Below are positions 53,187 through 63,433 of a stretch of DNA of 64,000 nucleotides, piece by piece; position 1 is the first letter of the stretch; each line of letters begins with the position of its first letter. The stretch is from NCBI GenBank assembly GCA_001599295.1, contig BCGN01000004.1, forward strand, positions 1,303,676 to 1,367,675. The letters are read 5' to 3'. The DNA is from Sporopachydermia quercuum (Eukaryota > Ascomycota > Sporopachydermiomycetes > Sporopachydermiales > Sporopachydermiaceae). The position numbers were made by a program, and so were the translations under genes. The notes under the pieces are model-generated. The model made no database searches. It saw nothing but the letters and a program-made list of their open reading frames with translations, and had not been told where the DNA came from.

Positions 53187-55652
53187 TCATATTAATCCTC
53201 TTGCTTTCCGTTCGGTTTCAAATATCAACATTCTCCACACTTTAATAACAATATTTTCAGCATCTTCATCCAGTGTCTATTATACAGTGAGGATATGTTA
53301 GTTATCAAATTCATGTTGATTAACAAAGACTATCATTATCAATATCATATACTTATTAACATACCTGCTCTAATTCTGTAACAATATCATTTGGATCTTT
53401 GGTTGATTTGCCGTTAAGCTTATCATTCTTCATAGTGAGAATAAAATCAATAATGAAATTTTGTAGATCTTCTTCTTCCATTTCCAATACTTCAATAATC
53501 TTCTTCATCACAAAAGGTTTTAAAGTGTTCTCAATTGAGTCCTATTGAATTCATGTTAGTTTTGTTATTGGTATTCCCGACAGATTCAATAGATACTTTT
53601 AGTACCCAACCAATTACTTACTTGTTCTAAAAATTCCCACTTGATTTCATAGTTAAATAACTCTTCTCTATCTGTAGGTAATTCCTTTGCCAATGACTTA
53701 ATAGCTTCTGTTTTATCTTCTTCAGACAATTTAACCTTTTTCCTACTGCTTTCAGTCTCAGCCCTATTAGTATCACCATTATTATTAGTAGTAGTACCGT
53801 CATTATACTCTTGCTTAATATCTTCAGTTGATCTCTTAGTACCAACTAACTCTTCTGACTGTTTATTCAAGAAATCCATTGCTCTCATTGAAGCTTTTTC
53901 TTCCTTTTCATTAAGTTCTTGTTCTATCTTATTATCGAATTCTAACTCTCGATTGCGGAAATTGGTCCTTGATCTAACCCATGAGGCATGATCTCTATAA
54001 TAATCATATTTATTTCTCGTTTCTTCAGCACTGTCATCAAAGTCAGCTAGCCATACTAATACTCTTCGTTTATCTTGCAAAGCTCTATCAGCCATTTCCC
54101 TCTCATGTTGTTCCATTCTTTCGATCTTCGAAATCTGTTGCTTTTCTCTTGTTATCCAGTTGATTTCATCTCTAATGAATCTTTCTTCCATTTCATCTTC
54201 CTTCTTTTCTTCTGCTTCTAATTCAACCATTTCATCAGTTTTATCCAACGAATCATCACCCTCTATTTCCTCATTGTCGTCTTCATAATAGCCTTTAGAT
54301 CCTTGCATATAATGTTTCCATTCATCATCTAGATCGTGGATTTCTTCTGTTGCTTTGCTCACCTGTTTGGCACTAGCTTGTCTTTCTACTTCCTCCTGTC
54401 GTTTCCGCTCAATTTCTTGTTCTTTTGCTAGTTGCTTCAATTCATAGCGTTTAGATTGAGTCCTGAAGGATTTGATTTCTTTGATGATTTCTTGAAGTTG
54501 TTCAGGTGGGATATCAGTGGCACCTTCCAATGACTGATCAATTTGATAGGAATCATCGAGAGACTTTAAAACACTCTGAGGATTTTCTCTAACAGATTTT
54601 GAGGGCTTGGCCAAACTACTAATTAGCTTAGATGCACCATTCTGTTGGTACTCCTGTTCGAAAAGATTTTGAATAGAGGTTTTGACGTCGATGAAGGATT
54701 TGTTGTTCAGGATGTTAGGAATGTCAGGAAGCTCTGTTGAGCTTGATAAAACAGATTCAAGTGATTCATCTGGTTGTAAAGTTGAGATAATCCATTTCAA
54801 ACTGTTCGCTTCTAATCTCAAATCAAAAATATGATAATCAAGGTGGACTATCTTTGTTGTTGCTGTTGTAGAAGTTTCTTTGTTACCAGATTGTTTGCTA
54901 CTGTCAGCTGAGTTATTCTTTTCATCATCTTCTTCTTCTGCTTGTTCCGAATCTTCTCTTGCTCCTTCTTCTGCCTTCCTCTTTCTTTCCAATGCTGCTA
55001 GCTCCGATTCAGCTAATGGAACTTCTAGTTCAATAGATAGCTCTTCTTTCTTTAAATACTCTAGTGCCTTGTATAGCTGATATATGGACAAAGCAGAAGA
55101 AAATTTCGCAAAACCAAATGATACATATTCTGTATCTATGATGTTTCTGCATCTCATCCAGGACTCCAAATCATTGACAGTTGATAGTACTGATTTAACA
55201 AATGAATCATCATGATTGTAGACTTTCAAAAACACGGTTCTCAGTTGTTGGTTCAGGTCATTTGGAACTGCTTTAGAAGCTTCTTTTAGTATTTCAATGG
55301 CTGATATAACGGATTCGTTGCTTCTCTCATCGTTCTCATCACTCTTCTTATTACCGTTGAATGACACTTGCTGAATAGCTGCCATATAGTTACCAAGTTT
55401 CCCATGGAAAGACTTATGAACACCTGATTTTAAATCATCGTATGTTTTTATCTTTGAATGGGGAATACTTGATAACGGGATAAGATTTTGGGTCCGAAAC
55501 CCTGGTAAGTTCGCTAACGATGAACTTGAGGATTGTGTTTCTACTGATAGATTCAGCCCTGGAATGTTATTGATTATGGGAACACCCAAAGAATGCAAAG
55601 GCGGGACAACTTGGAAATTTGATGACCCAGATTGCCTGTATGTCGAGCTCAT
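53187..55652 (-). CDS. SNU71: U1 snRNP-associated Snu71/RBM25-like protein, three exons
   Basis: Exons on the minus strand are 55652-53622, 53541-53365 and 53276-53187. The introns are 80 nt (GTAAGT, branch AACTAAC) and 88 nt (GTATGT, branch AACTAAC). The spliced protein has 765 residues. An RRM-like region lies at about 139-213, then a long Glu/Lys/Arg coiled segment with NWITREKQQISKIERMEQHERE and KYDYYRDHASWVRSRTNFR. A C-terminal PWI domain fills about 678-765. It is recognised from ENTLKPFVMKKIIEVLEMEE and from LDEDAENIVIKVWRMLIFETE, the latter matching the RBM25 PWI end. The PWI domain is encoded wholly by exons 2 and 3; without splicing the frame ends in LGTKSIY soon after the donor. 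Snu71 is the yeast RBM25 relative that works with Prp40 in 5' splice-site recognition. The N-terminus has a Pro/Ile/Leu-rich segment. Confidence 0.88.
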
Positions 55653-56409
55653 TTTGATCGGTTCTAGTGTTGATTTGTTCGATGTTAATTATACGTTGAC
55701 GTTGTTCAAAGCATTTAGTCGCAAGTATAATTGTGCTGTGATATTCAGCCAATCTGTATAAAGGAGAACTGAAGAAATTAGAGAACAACAATAGTGAAGC
55801 TTTTGATATCAACACGGAACATCTTATGATGACGAACAAATGATAATTAATAATATAGAAGAGTGATAGTTTTTATTTTGTTTTCCAGAGAAATGGCTTT
55901 TATAAATTTTAAAACTATGAAGAAATAGAAGCATATGAAAAGTGGAAATGGAGATAATATAAGTTATGAAAATATCGGAGATTATAGGAGAATAAACCGG
56001 AAACTAAAATAAAAAGCAGCATTGGTATTAGTTTCGAAATATGCTTGCAGAATGTTTGGTGAGTTACTTAAAGATTCAATTATAGCCAGTTGAGGTTGTT
56101 ATATTGAAAGAAAAGTGATCAAACTGATCTCATACATCCGCAGCTTTAAGTTTTCTCATAAACCCCAGTAAACTGGAGGTGCGAATAGAATGTGAATTGT
56201 ATATATTTGAGGGTTGAAATACAAGACATGCACTGTGGTGCAAAATATCGGAAATGATATCCATCTTAGAGTATTGAGAATTCTTGAAATTTCCTCAAAA
56301 TACTGATTGAGCAACTAATTAAAAAGATTTATATATAAATTTCTTCTGTGATTTAGAAAGCAATAAAAATATATAATAAAGATATCAGGGTAGCAAAAAG
56401 AAAAGAATA
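55653..56409. other. Intergenic region SNU71 to tRNA-Lys
   Basis: This AT-rich region is the presumed SNU71 promoter. Next to the tRNA lie minus-strand T runs at 56401-56404 and 56395-56399 that would end Pol III transcription. No other element was seen. Confidence 0.5.
56395..56404 (-). terminator. Pol III oligo-T terminator of tRNA-Lys
   Basis: On the minus strand, TTTT (56404-56401) and TTTTT (56399-56395) follow the mature 3' end by six nucleotides, a normal Pol III stop. Confidence 0.75.
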
Positions 56410-56505
56410 AGCCCTACGGGGGGCTCGAACCCCCAACCTTGTGATGACTTTTATTCTCAAGAAGATAGTAAGAGTCACACGCTCTACCGATTGAGCTAGC
56501 AAGGC
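56410..56505 (-). tRNA. tRNA-Lys(CTT) with 23-nt intron
   Basis: The minus strand folds as a complete tRNA: acceptor GCCTTGC/GTAGGGC, D-arm GCTC/GAGC, anticodon stem TGTGA/TCACA, and T-arm with B box GGTTCGAGCCC. The anticodon loop CTCTTAA has anticodon CTT (Lys), and the body follows known yeast tRNA-Lys(CUU). A 23-nt intron occupies 56446-56468, one base 3' of the anticodon, the canonical position. It contains CTTGAG, able to pair with the anticodon region. The mature length is 73 nt before CCA addition. S. cerevisiae has an intron in tRNA-Lys(UUU) but not in tRNA-Lys(CUU), so this intron is a lineage difference. Confidence 0.96.
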
Positions 56506-56989
56506 TCAGTTGCGAATTGCTCGCAAAATTTACTAGTAGCGGTTAGGGAATTAATAAATTGTTGCTTTTATCTCAATGGTTCGTGAGAAGCAGTGCATTA
56601 GGGTACCTAAGGGTTACATTTCATTGAATAACGACACTCAAACACTCAATATGATTGAAGTGAGTAGTGCCAAGTCTGCAGGAACCCAGATTAAAATTTC
56701 CTCTTATAGTATTTCATCAGGAATGTCACAGTAAGCTACTGAATGGATGGAGGTATGACATGAAAAGACGTTCGCAATATCGGAGAACTTGAAAAGCTAT
56801 AATTTCCGAGGTTTTCCAAAGCGCGTGCTATTTCTATGATTTCTGTTTCTGTTGTTTATTCGAGATCAAATATATCTTATTCTCAACTATGAAATTGGAG
56901 CTACAATCTATAGTAGTACCATTCAATGAAGTTTTTCATTAGGAACGATAAACACTGAAAGTTGCTCTCCAAAAACGAAATCAGATATA
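56506..56989. other. Intergenic region tRNA-Lys to CTF18
   Basis: This 484-bp region includes GCGCGT at 56821-56826, about 165 bp before the CTF18 ATG, an imperfect MCB-like word. Nothing else was recognised. Confidence 0.45.
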
Positions 56990-59103
56990 ATGGCATCAAG
57001 GTCTAATCTGTTCAATCTCAAATCAGACGCGTTAGATGCTATTGTTCCTGTTGATGATGATATTTTTACTTCTACATATCAAATAGGTGAGTCCAATGAA
57101 GTTTTTAAAGTATTTAAATCAGTTGAAACAGTTTGCTCTTCTTCCTCTTCTTCTCATTCCAAGAAGAAACCATATGCTGTGCCAACAAAAACAATAAGTA
57201 AAGCACCATTATCAGTAACGCTAAACAATGGCCATCAGTTTACTCTTAAGAAGCGTAAAACCAATAAAACAGACTCAATTACTGGAAGATTTACTTTGAA
57301 CATTGTGAAAGAGCTGGAAAAAGATAAAATGGATAAACCAAAGACCAAAAAATCCTTCGAGAAACCCCAGAACTCTACTTTCTCATTGTTAACTGAGGCA
57401 TATAGACCAAAATCATTCTTTGATCTCATAGGTAATGATAGAACACACAGACAAATACTTAAATGGCTAAAATGTTGGTCGCCAGTTGTCTTCGGCACCG
57501 AACCGGTTATTGCTACTAACGATCCTATGAACCGTCCTGATAAACAGATCCTTCTACTTCATGGTCCTCCTGGTATTGGTAAAACTAGTATAGTGCATGT
57601 GGCTGCCAGAACAATGGGATATGACATTTTGGAGATCAATGCTAGTGACGAAAGAGGTGGTACAAGAGTCAAAGAAAAATTGAAACACGCCGTTAGCATG
57701 CATGGATTTACTGGAAAGCCTTCCTGTGTAGTCTTGGATGAAATAGATGGTTCAGAAGCAGGGTTTGTTCGTTGGGTTTCAGACCTGGTCAAAAGTGGTA
57801 ACCTCAGAAGACCAATTATTGCCATATGTAACAACGCATACGGGCGATCACTTGAGAGGTTAAGAAATCACAGTGAGATGATTAAAATATCACGTCCTAG
57901 CGCCAGGGATGTTACTGAAAGGTTGAGAAAAATATGCGAACGTGAAACAATTGGTATGTCGCGAGGTGAGTTGAATGGAATTGTATTAGCTAATGAATGT
58001 GATGTGAGAAGTTGTTTGAATGCTCTTCAATTTTATGGTTGCGATGATGGATCTGAGAAAGACAAGAAAATAGGTTGGTTTCAAATGGTTGAAAAAGTTT
58101 TCAAGCGTGAGAGTAAATTGACAAAGAACGAAGGGTTCAATAAATTAATGGACGAGTTAGAAAAAAGTGGTGACCTTGATAAAGTCATCACTGGTTCATT
58201 TGCTAGTTATCTCACTGTTACTCATGATGACGGGTTTATAAGAAAAGTAGCAGATATCAGTGATTGGCTTGAATTTCTTGAGATAGTTAATAATGATATG
58301 TATGGAAGTCATTCAGGATCTGGTTCCGGAGCAGGAGCAAATTATTTGAAGTTCATACCTTTAGCATTCTATTCGATGTTTAGTGACGTTTACAACAGTA
58401 ACTTCCAGACGACCTATGAAAACATCGAAAACAGGGATCAATTGAGAACAAGACAGAATAACTACGAGTTATTATTCTCAAAATTCTCACTGGCAAATCA
58501 ATACCATTATCAGGCTTGTAATGGATTTGTTCACTTACTACCATATTTGAGCCGAATCTTGTCATCTAGAAGTCAAACAGAGAAGGAAACGAAAACGTAT
58601 GAGTTGATTAAAAGTTTTGGCTTGGGAGATATGGTTTATAAGACAGGAACCCCTCCTTCATTGCAAATGTAAGTAAATTACGCTCTTTGACCTCTAAGTT
58701 TGAAGTTTTGTTATCATGTTTTAATGAGTTGATTATACTAACTAATAACCATAGATCAATCACCGAGTTAACTCAATTTGGAAAAGACCAGAATAAAATG
58801 TCTTATGAACAAAACGATCTTGACTTGACGATAGTTAAAATAGTTGAGAAGAAAAAGAACCAAGAAAAGGAAGCGAGAGATCTAAAGAATTCCATTGATG
58901 GCCTAAACGAAAGAAAACGACCAGCTGCTACTTTACCTTTATATGATTATGGAAAAACGAAACAGATCATGTTTGGTAATACTAAAAATAAAGAAGAACC
59001 ACTTGCAGCTGTTAAAAACGAGGTTGAAGTTTGGGTCAAGTATAACGAAGGTTTTTCCAATGCAGTCAAGAAAACATTGCTATGGAGGAACCTTTGGAGT
59101 TAG
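56990..59103 (+). CDS. CTF18: Ctf18 alternative clamp-loader large subunit, two exons
   Basis: Exons are 56990-58668 and 58755-59103. The 86-nt intron has GTAAGT, a TACTAAC branch site (58736-58742) and a TAG acceptor. The product has 675 residues (S. cerevisiae 741). Ctf18 replaces Rfc1 in an RFC-like complex that loads PCNA for sister-chromatid cohesion and Pol epsilon-linked replication. The YRPKSFFDLIGNDR block precedes the AAA+ domain, with Walker A GPPGIGKT at 192-199 and Walker B LDEID at 249-253. INASDERGGTRVKEK is the expected sensor-proximal motif. Exon 2 is essential for function because it encodes the C-terminal VKYNEGFSNAVKKTLLWRNLW, the segment that binds Dcc1-Ctf8 and Pol2. The gene is divergent from SNU71 with the tRNA between. 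RFC2, its partner subunit, is encoded 19 kb away. Confidence 0.95.
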
Positions 59104-60959
59104 GATAAGGTGGAGGCTCAATGTTTAGTGAGAGTTACTTATTCTTACTGTTATTTACATATGCTCATATCGTCTAGACCTTGAAATTGATCTATTCAGT
59201 TTACGAATGTTTAATGCTTCTAGAATCTCAGAAATAATGTTCCATAACAATTCCCATAGTAGTAGAATAAGAGTAATCTGTTTCATATTTTTGGTAATCT
59301 CATTTGAGTTGAGTTCTCAATCTGTTAGGTACTCTGTCAACGAAATAAAGTTCTGAACTTTATTGAATAACATCTATAAACCGAAGTCCCGCTTCAGTTT
59401 CCGCGTGCCATGAAATTTACTCAGTACAATTGACTTGGAATGGTTTATACAGAGCTGAATATTCGAATTCGAAACAAAATAATCATAGAAGCACGGATTG
59501 AATCCGCTTATACTTTAATTCTTTCAAGGGATCGACAGATGCTTATGTTCGAGAAACGTGAACCAGCTGATTGGTTATTTATAGTGAGTGATAGTGTAAA
59601 ATGCTGTAGAATGCTGGCCGATGATAATTGTGGGAATCATTCTAACAGTTACGCCTATTGAATTGAGTACTGAATTATTGAAATAAATAGAATAATTTAA
59701 AATATGTTAGGTAAGTGAAAATACGAATGGAAGTTACTTTTACATCACTAACATAGCTTATGGTTCTCTTCTGTTCATACAACAAATTGCTTTTCCTTGC
59801 TATCACGCATCAAAATTATTGAAAGCAATTATCTACAGGAACAAAGGGTATCCTCATGAGAAAAAAGGATAAACAGTATGAGAATTTTTCTCCATCCAGT
59901 ATTTCAACCGCTTTTGGAATAAACCAAACAAAATCAAGTGCACCAAGTGTACGCTTCAACCGTTATTTTTTGGAAACGATGAACATGAAAATTCCTATTC
60001 AACATCTGCTGCCTCTAATTGTAAGCATAGAGAAGGGTGGAATTAGGCGCAGACAAAAATATGAATGAATGCATGGTCTGCCTCATCGGCTTGTCTGGTC
60101 CGGTGTATGACCTATGTAGTTCTACTCTGTTCGGTAACCATATGACCGATTATTTACTCAGGAAATCTCAAAGCTATATAAATAAGCCCATATTTTCCTT
60201 ATTATAGAGCCCTACTTCTTACCCCTTGCATTGCTTCCACAATGGTTCATTTATTTATCCTTACAACTAATAATACATCTTCCTTTTAATTAATAGAAAG
60301 AAACCGTAAGGTGAAGATAATTCGATTAAAGTTTTACTTAACCAGTAATTTTTGATTAGGATTATATATAATAACTCATTTTGGCAGCTTAACTCAAATC
60401 TAGCCTACAAATAATTTCTGTTTACACTATCATTTAAAGGTATCATCAGATTAAGTTAGCCAACCTACTTAATCACATCACCGCTCAAAACCTTATTTAT
60501 ATTCACTCAAGAATACTAACAGCGGTTTTCCCATCAATTGAAGATAATTAATTCATAAACTGATATCAGATATTCCAAACAGAAGGGGAAGACAATTGGA
60601 TCACTTAACAACTGCTAATTTTATAAGGAATTCTTTGGCAAGTGGTAAAATAAATTTTGTTCTACCATCAATAGGAAATACATAATTGGCGTTTGAATTG
60701 GGTTGAGCGACAAAGGAATTACAGTTTGCATCTTCAAGAATTACCAGTTAAACCTTATTGGTTTTTATTATATCATCATCTTCTTATCACTTCTATTCCC
60801 TTTCTTTTCTATTTAACTTATTCACCGTTCATTATTCGCTGTTCAGTGTTTATTATCCTTAGAAAGAAGATAACATTGCAATTGAGAAGCAAAACTGATC
60901 AACCAGCTNTTATTTCAACACATTTGAAGCATTCTCAGTAACATCTCATCATCAAAAAA
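59104..60959. other. Long intergenic region upstream of phosphate carrier
   Basis: This gap of almost 1.9 kb contains only short frames (59440-59661, 59856-60068) without recognisable content. A pyrimidine-rich stretch (about 60770-60860) precedes the carrier gene, as in promoters of highly expressed yeast genes. There is an N at 60908. Confidence 0.5.
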
Positions 60960-61862
60960 ATGGCAATTGAATTATACACACCCCAATACTACGGAGCTTG
61001 TACATTAGGGGGCATCATTGCCTGTGGGCCAACCCATTCAGCAGTTACCCCACTTGATCTTGTCAAATGTAGAAGACAAGTCAATGCTAGCTTGTATACG
61101 AGCAATTTTCAAGCATGGAAAACAATCATCAAGACTGAAGGTCTTGGTGGGATCTGGACAGGTGTGGGAGCTACTTTTATTGGTTACTCTTTTCAAGGTG
61201 CTGGTAAATACGGATTCTACGAATATTTCAAAAGACAATACGCTGTAGTAATAGGAGAAGAAAATGCGTTTAAATACAGAACAGCATTATATCTTGCTGC
61301 ATCAGCATCAGCTGAAGTTTTAGCTGATCTAATGCTTTGTCCTTGGGAAGCTATCAAGGTTAGAACCCAAACTACTATTCCTCCTTTCGCCTCATCAGCT
61401 CTAGATGGCTGGAGGAAAGTCACAGCTAAAGAAGGCGTAGCTGGTCTTTATAAAGGTTTAACTCCACTTTGGTTAAGACAAGTTCCTTACACAATGGTAA
61501 AGTTTGCTTCCTTCGAAAGAACTGTAGAAGCAATCTATAGCTACTTACCAAAGAGTAAAGCCGAATACTCTACTGGTGTCCAAACTGGTGTCTCATTCCT
61601 TGGTGGTTATATTGCAGGTATATTTTGTGCAATTGTCTCTCATCCTGCTGATGTTATGGTTTCAAAGATCAATGCCGAAAAGAAAGATTCTGAAAGTGTT
61701 GGTGCTGCAGTCTCTAGAATTTATAAGAATATTGGTTTCGGTGGTCTATGGAATGGATTGCCTGTTCGTATTGTTATGATTGGTACATTGACTGGTATGC
61801 AATGGTTAATCTATGATTCTTTTAAAGCAATTATTGGCTTACCTACCTCTGGTGGTCATTAG
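60960..61862 (+). CDS. PIC2: Mitochondrial phosphate carrier, Pic2 type
   Basis: This 300-residue member of the mitochondrial carrier family (SLC25) has three tandem repeats, six membrane helices and the three PxDxxK-type signatures: PLDLVK at 31-36, PWEAIK at 128-133 and PADVMVSK at 229-236. The N-terminus [23 protein letters not shown] and the C-terminal [29 protein letters not shown] match S. cerevisiae Pic2 better than Mir1. Pic2 imports phosphate, and copper, into the matrix. In many fungi the Pic2-like protein is the principal phosphate carrier, so this may be the main one here. Codon use is biased, suggesting strong expression. The ATG is preceded by AAAAAA; there is no intron and the length is typical. 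Confidence 0.93.
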   Translation: MAIELYTPQYYGACTLGGIIACGPTHSAVTPLDLVKCRRQVNASLYTSNFQAWKTIIKTEGLGGIWTGVGATFIGYSFQGAGKYGFYEYFKRQYAVVIGEENAFKYRTALYLAASASAEVLADLMLCPWEAIKVRTQTTIPPFASSALDGWRKVTAKEGVAGLYKGLTPLWLRQVPYTMVKFASFERTVEAIYSYLPKSKAEYSTGVQTGVSFLGGYIAGIFCAIVSHPADVMVSKINAEKKDSESVGAAVSRIYKNIGFGGLWNGLPVRIVMIGTLTGMQWLIYDSFKAIIGLPTSGGH

Positions 61863-62108
61863 GATTTTATATAATTTAGAGATTGACATCCCTTTGTTAG
61901 CTATCCATGATGTAATAATCCACTTAGATTTAGCCATTTATGGTATGGGATGCTCTAAGTCTTTCCGGACACTATGAACATACGTAGTATTCTCTAATGT
62001 TTTAGCTTTTAATCAAATTTCTGTGAATACTTAAGAGAAAATTATTTTATTATTCTAAAATAGTACAAGAATTCAATTCCTCCAAGCAATAAACTACCCT
62101 CGACACAA

Positions 62109-63433
62109 TCATTTCCAAACATTAGCATACAAATCGTCTCCAAATGCAATACTACTAGCACCAGTATTAGTGCTAATATTCTTAATGTTTAAAGAAGCAA
62201 AGGGATCTAATAGATTTTGCTGAGTGGTATTCGAAGTACTAGTATTTGTAGATCCCAATTGTGAATTATTTCCTGAACCAAGGTTTCTAAATGAGTCTGT
62301 ATTATTGGATGCTGAATTCTTTTCTAATGTTAGATTCGATAATGAATTTGATGCCCCCAGTGAAGTAGCTCCTAACGCAACATTCGGTGTAGAACTGGAA
62401 TATAAAGACAAAATTGATTTTTTGAGATCTGGTCTTGATGAAGAGGCTGAATTTGTTGACTGAAACTGAGTATTTGAGTTGGTGGCTGGTACCGTTGCAG
62501 TGCCCATCAATAAATCAGCAGCAGAAACACTTGTCTTGATTGCAGCTGTTGTTGAGGGTGCCGAAGGGACATTAACGTTAGAAGGTTGTGCTGAGACAGG
62601 GGAACCAAAATCCAGATCCAGATCCAACAAGTTAACTGGTTGAGATTGTTGCACTTGAGCTTTTGGTTGAGGCTGAGGTTTGTGATTGAAATGAGAAGCA
62701 TGATGTTTCGCCGAAGGTTTAGCTGCTTCAGCTTTAGCAGTTAAACTGGGAGCAGTTACTGGTGCACTAGCGCCCAAAGTGCTGGGATCAGGGATAGTTC
62801 TAGACATAGCCCATTTCTTCAATTCGTATTTGGTTCTAATGAAATTCTCAATTTTGCTATTCAATAGTGTTAATCGTTTTTTCGTTCACATAAGAGGAAA
62901 GGATTGGATCAGATTCAAATATCATCATTTGAATCTAGCTCTAACATATTGACATATTAACAAAGTAACAAAGTACATACCTATCATCAGGGACATGCCT
63001 TTGACCTAATTTATATTCCCAATATTGATTGGCCTTATCATTACCCCATTTCAACATAGATTCGACTTGCTCCTCAGTCCATGAGTCAAGATCAACAGAT
63101 TTCACTGATATAAAAATTTTCCTTGTTAATAAAACAATATTAATCAGTAATAACTGAACATCACACTTGAACACCACTCACCACATTTAACAAATAACAA
63201 ATCCAGCATAATTTCATACCTTTACTAATATGAGTACCCATACTTCTATGAATACCGGAACATCTAATGCAAATGAAAACACCTAAATTCCAACTAGCCC
63301 AGCGAGGATGATTTGCTGTTTTGCAATCAGCACAGCTCTTGTTTCCAGGCTCTTTCAGTAGAGCTTTCAAAACTAACTTGTGCTTTTCATTTTTTTGCTT
63401 CCGTTCATCAACTGGTCGATTATAGCGTGACAT
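62109..63433 (-). CDS. AGE2: ArfGAP Age2-like, three exons
   Basis: Exons on the minus strand are 63433-63220, 63104-62981 and 62856-62109. Introns are 115 nt (donor GTATGA, acceptor CAG) and 124 nt (GTATGT, branch GATTAAC, acceptor TAG). The spliced product has 361 residues. The N-terminal ArfGAP domain carries the zinc finger Cys34, Cys37, Cys55, Cys58 and the arginine finger at about Arg63 in CSGIHRSMG, then [11 protein letters not shown] across the first junction and [14 protein letters not shown] after the second. This is the Age2 pattern; Age2 activates GTP hydrolysis on Arf1 for vesicle budding at the trans-Golgi and endosomes. The C-terminal 230 residues are Ala/Ser/Gln/Thr-rich with LLDLDLDFG, a probable clathrin- or adaptor-binding motif, and end [11 protein letters not shown]. 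The first donor GTATGA is unusual, but only it keeps the conserved frame. Confidence 0.93.
62911..62936. repeat. Perfect hairpin in AGE2 intron 2
   Basis: A 10-bp perfect inverted repeat (AGATTCAAAT / ATTTGAATCT) with a 6-nt loop lies in the middle of the 124-nt intron. In the pre-mRNA it would fold as a stem-loop between the 5' splice site and the branch site. Confidence 0.8.

Noticed and set aside
60960-61862. Assignment of the carrier to MIR1
   Set aside because: The N-terminal [11 protein letters not shown] region and the C-terminal block follow Pic2 rather than S. cerevisiae Mir1, although the physiological role may be the same.
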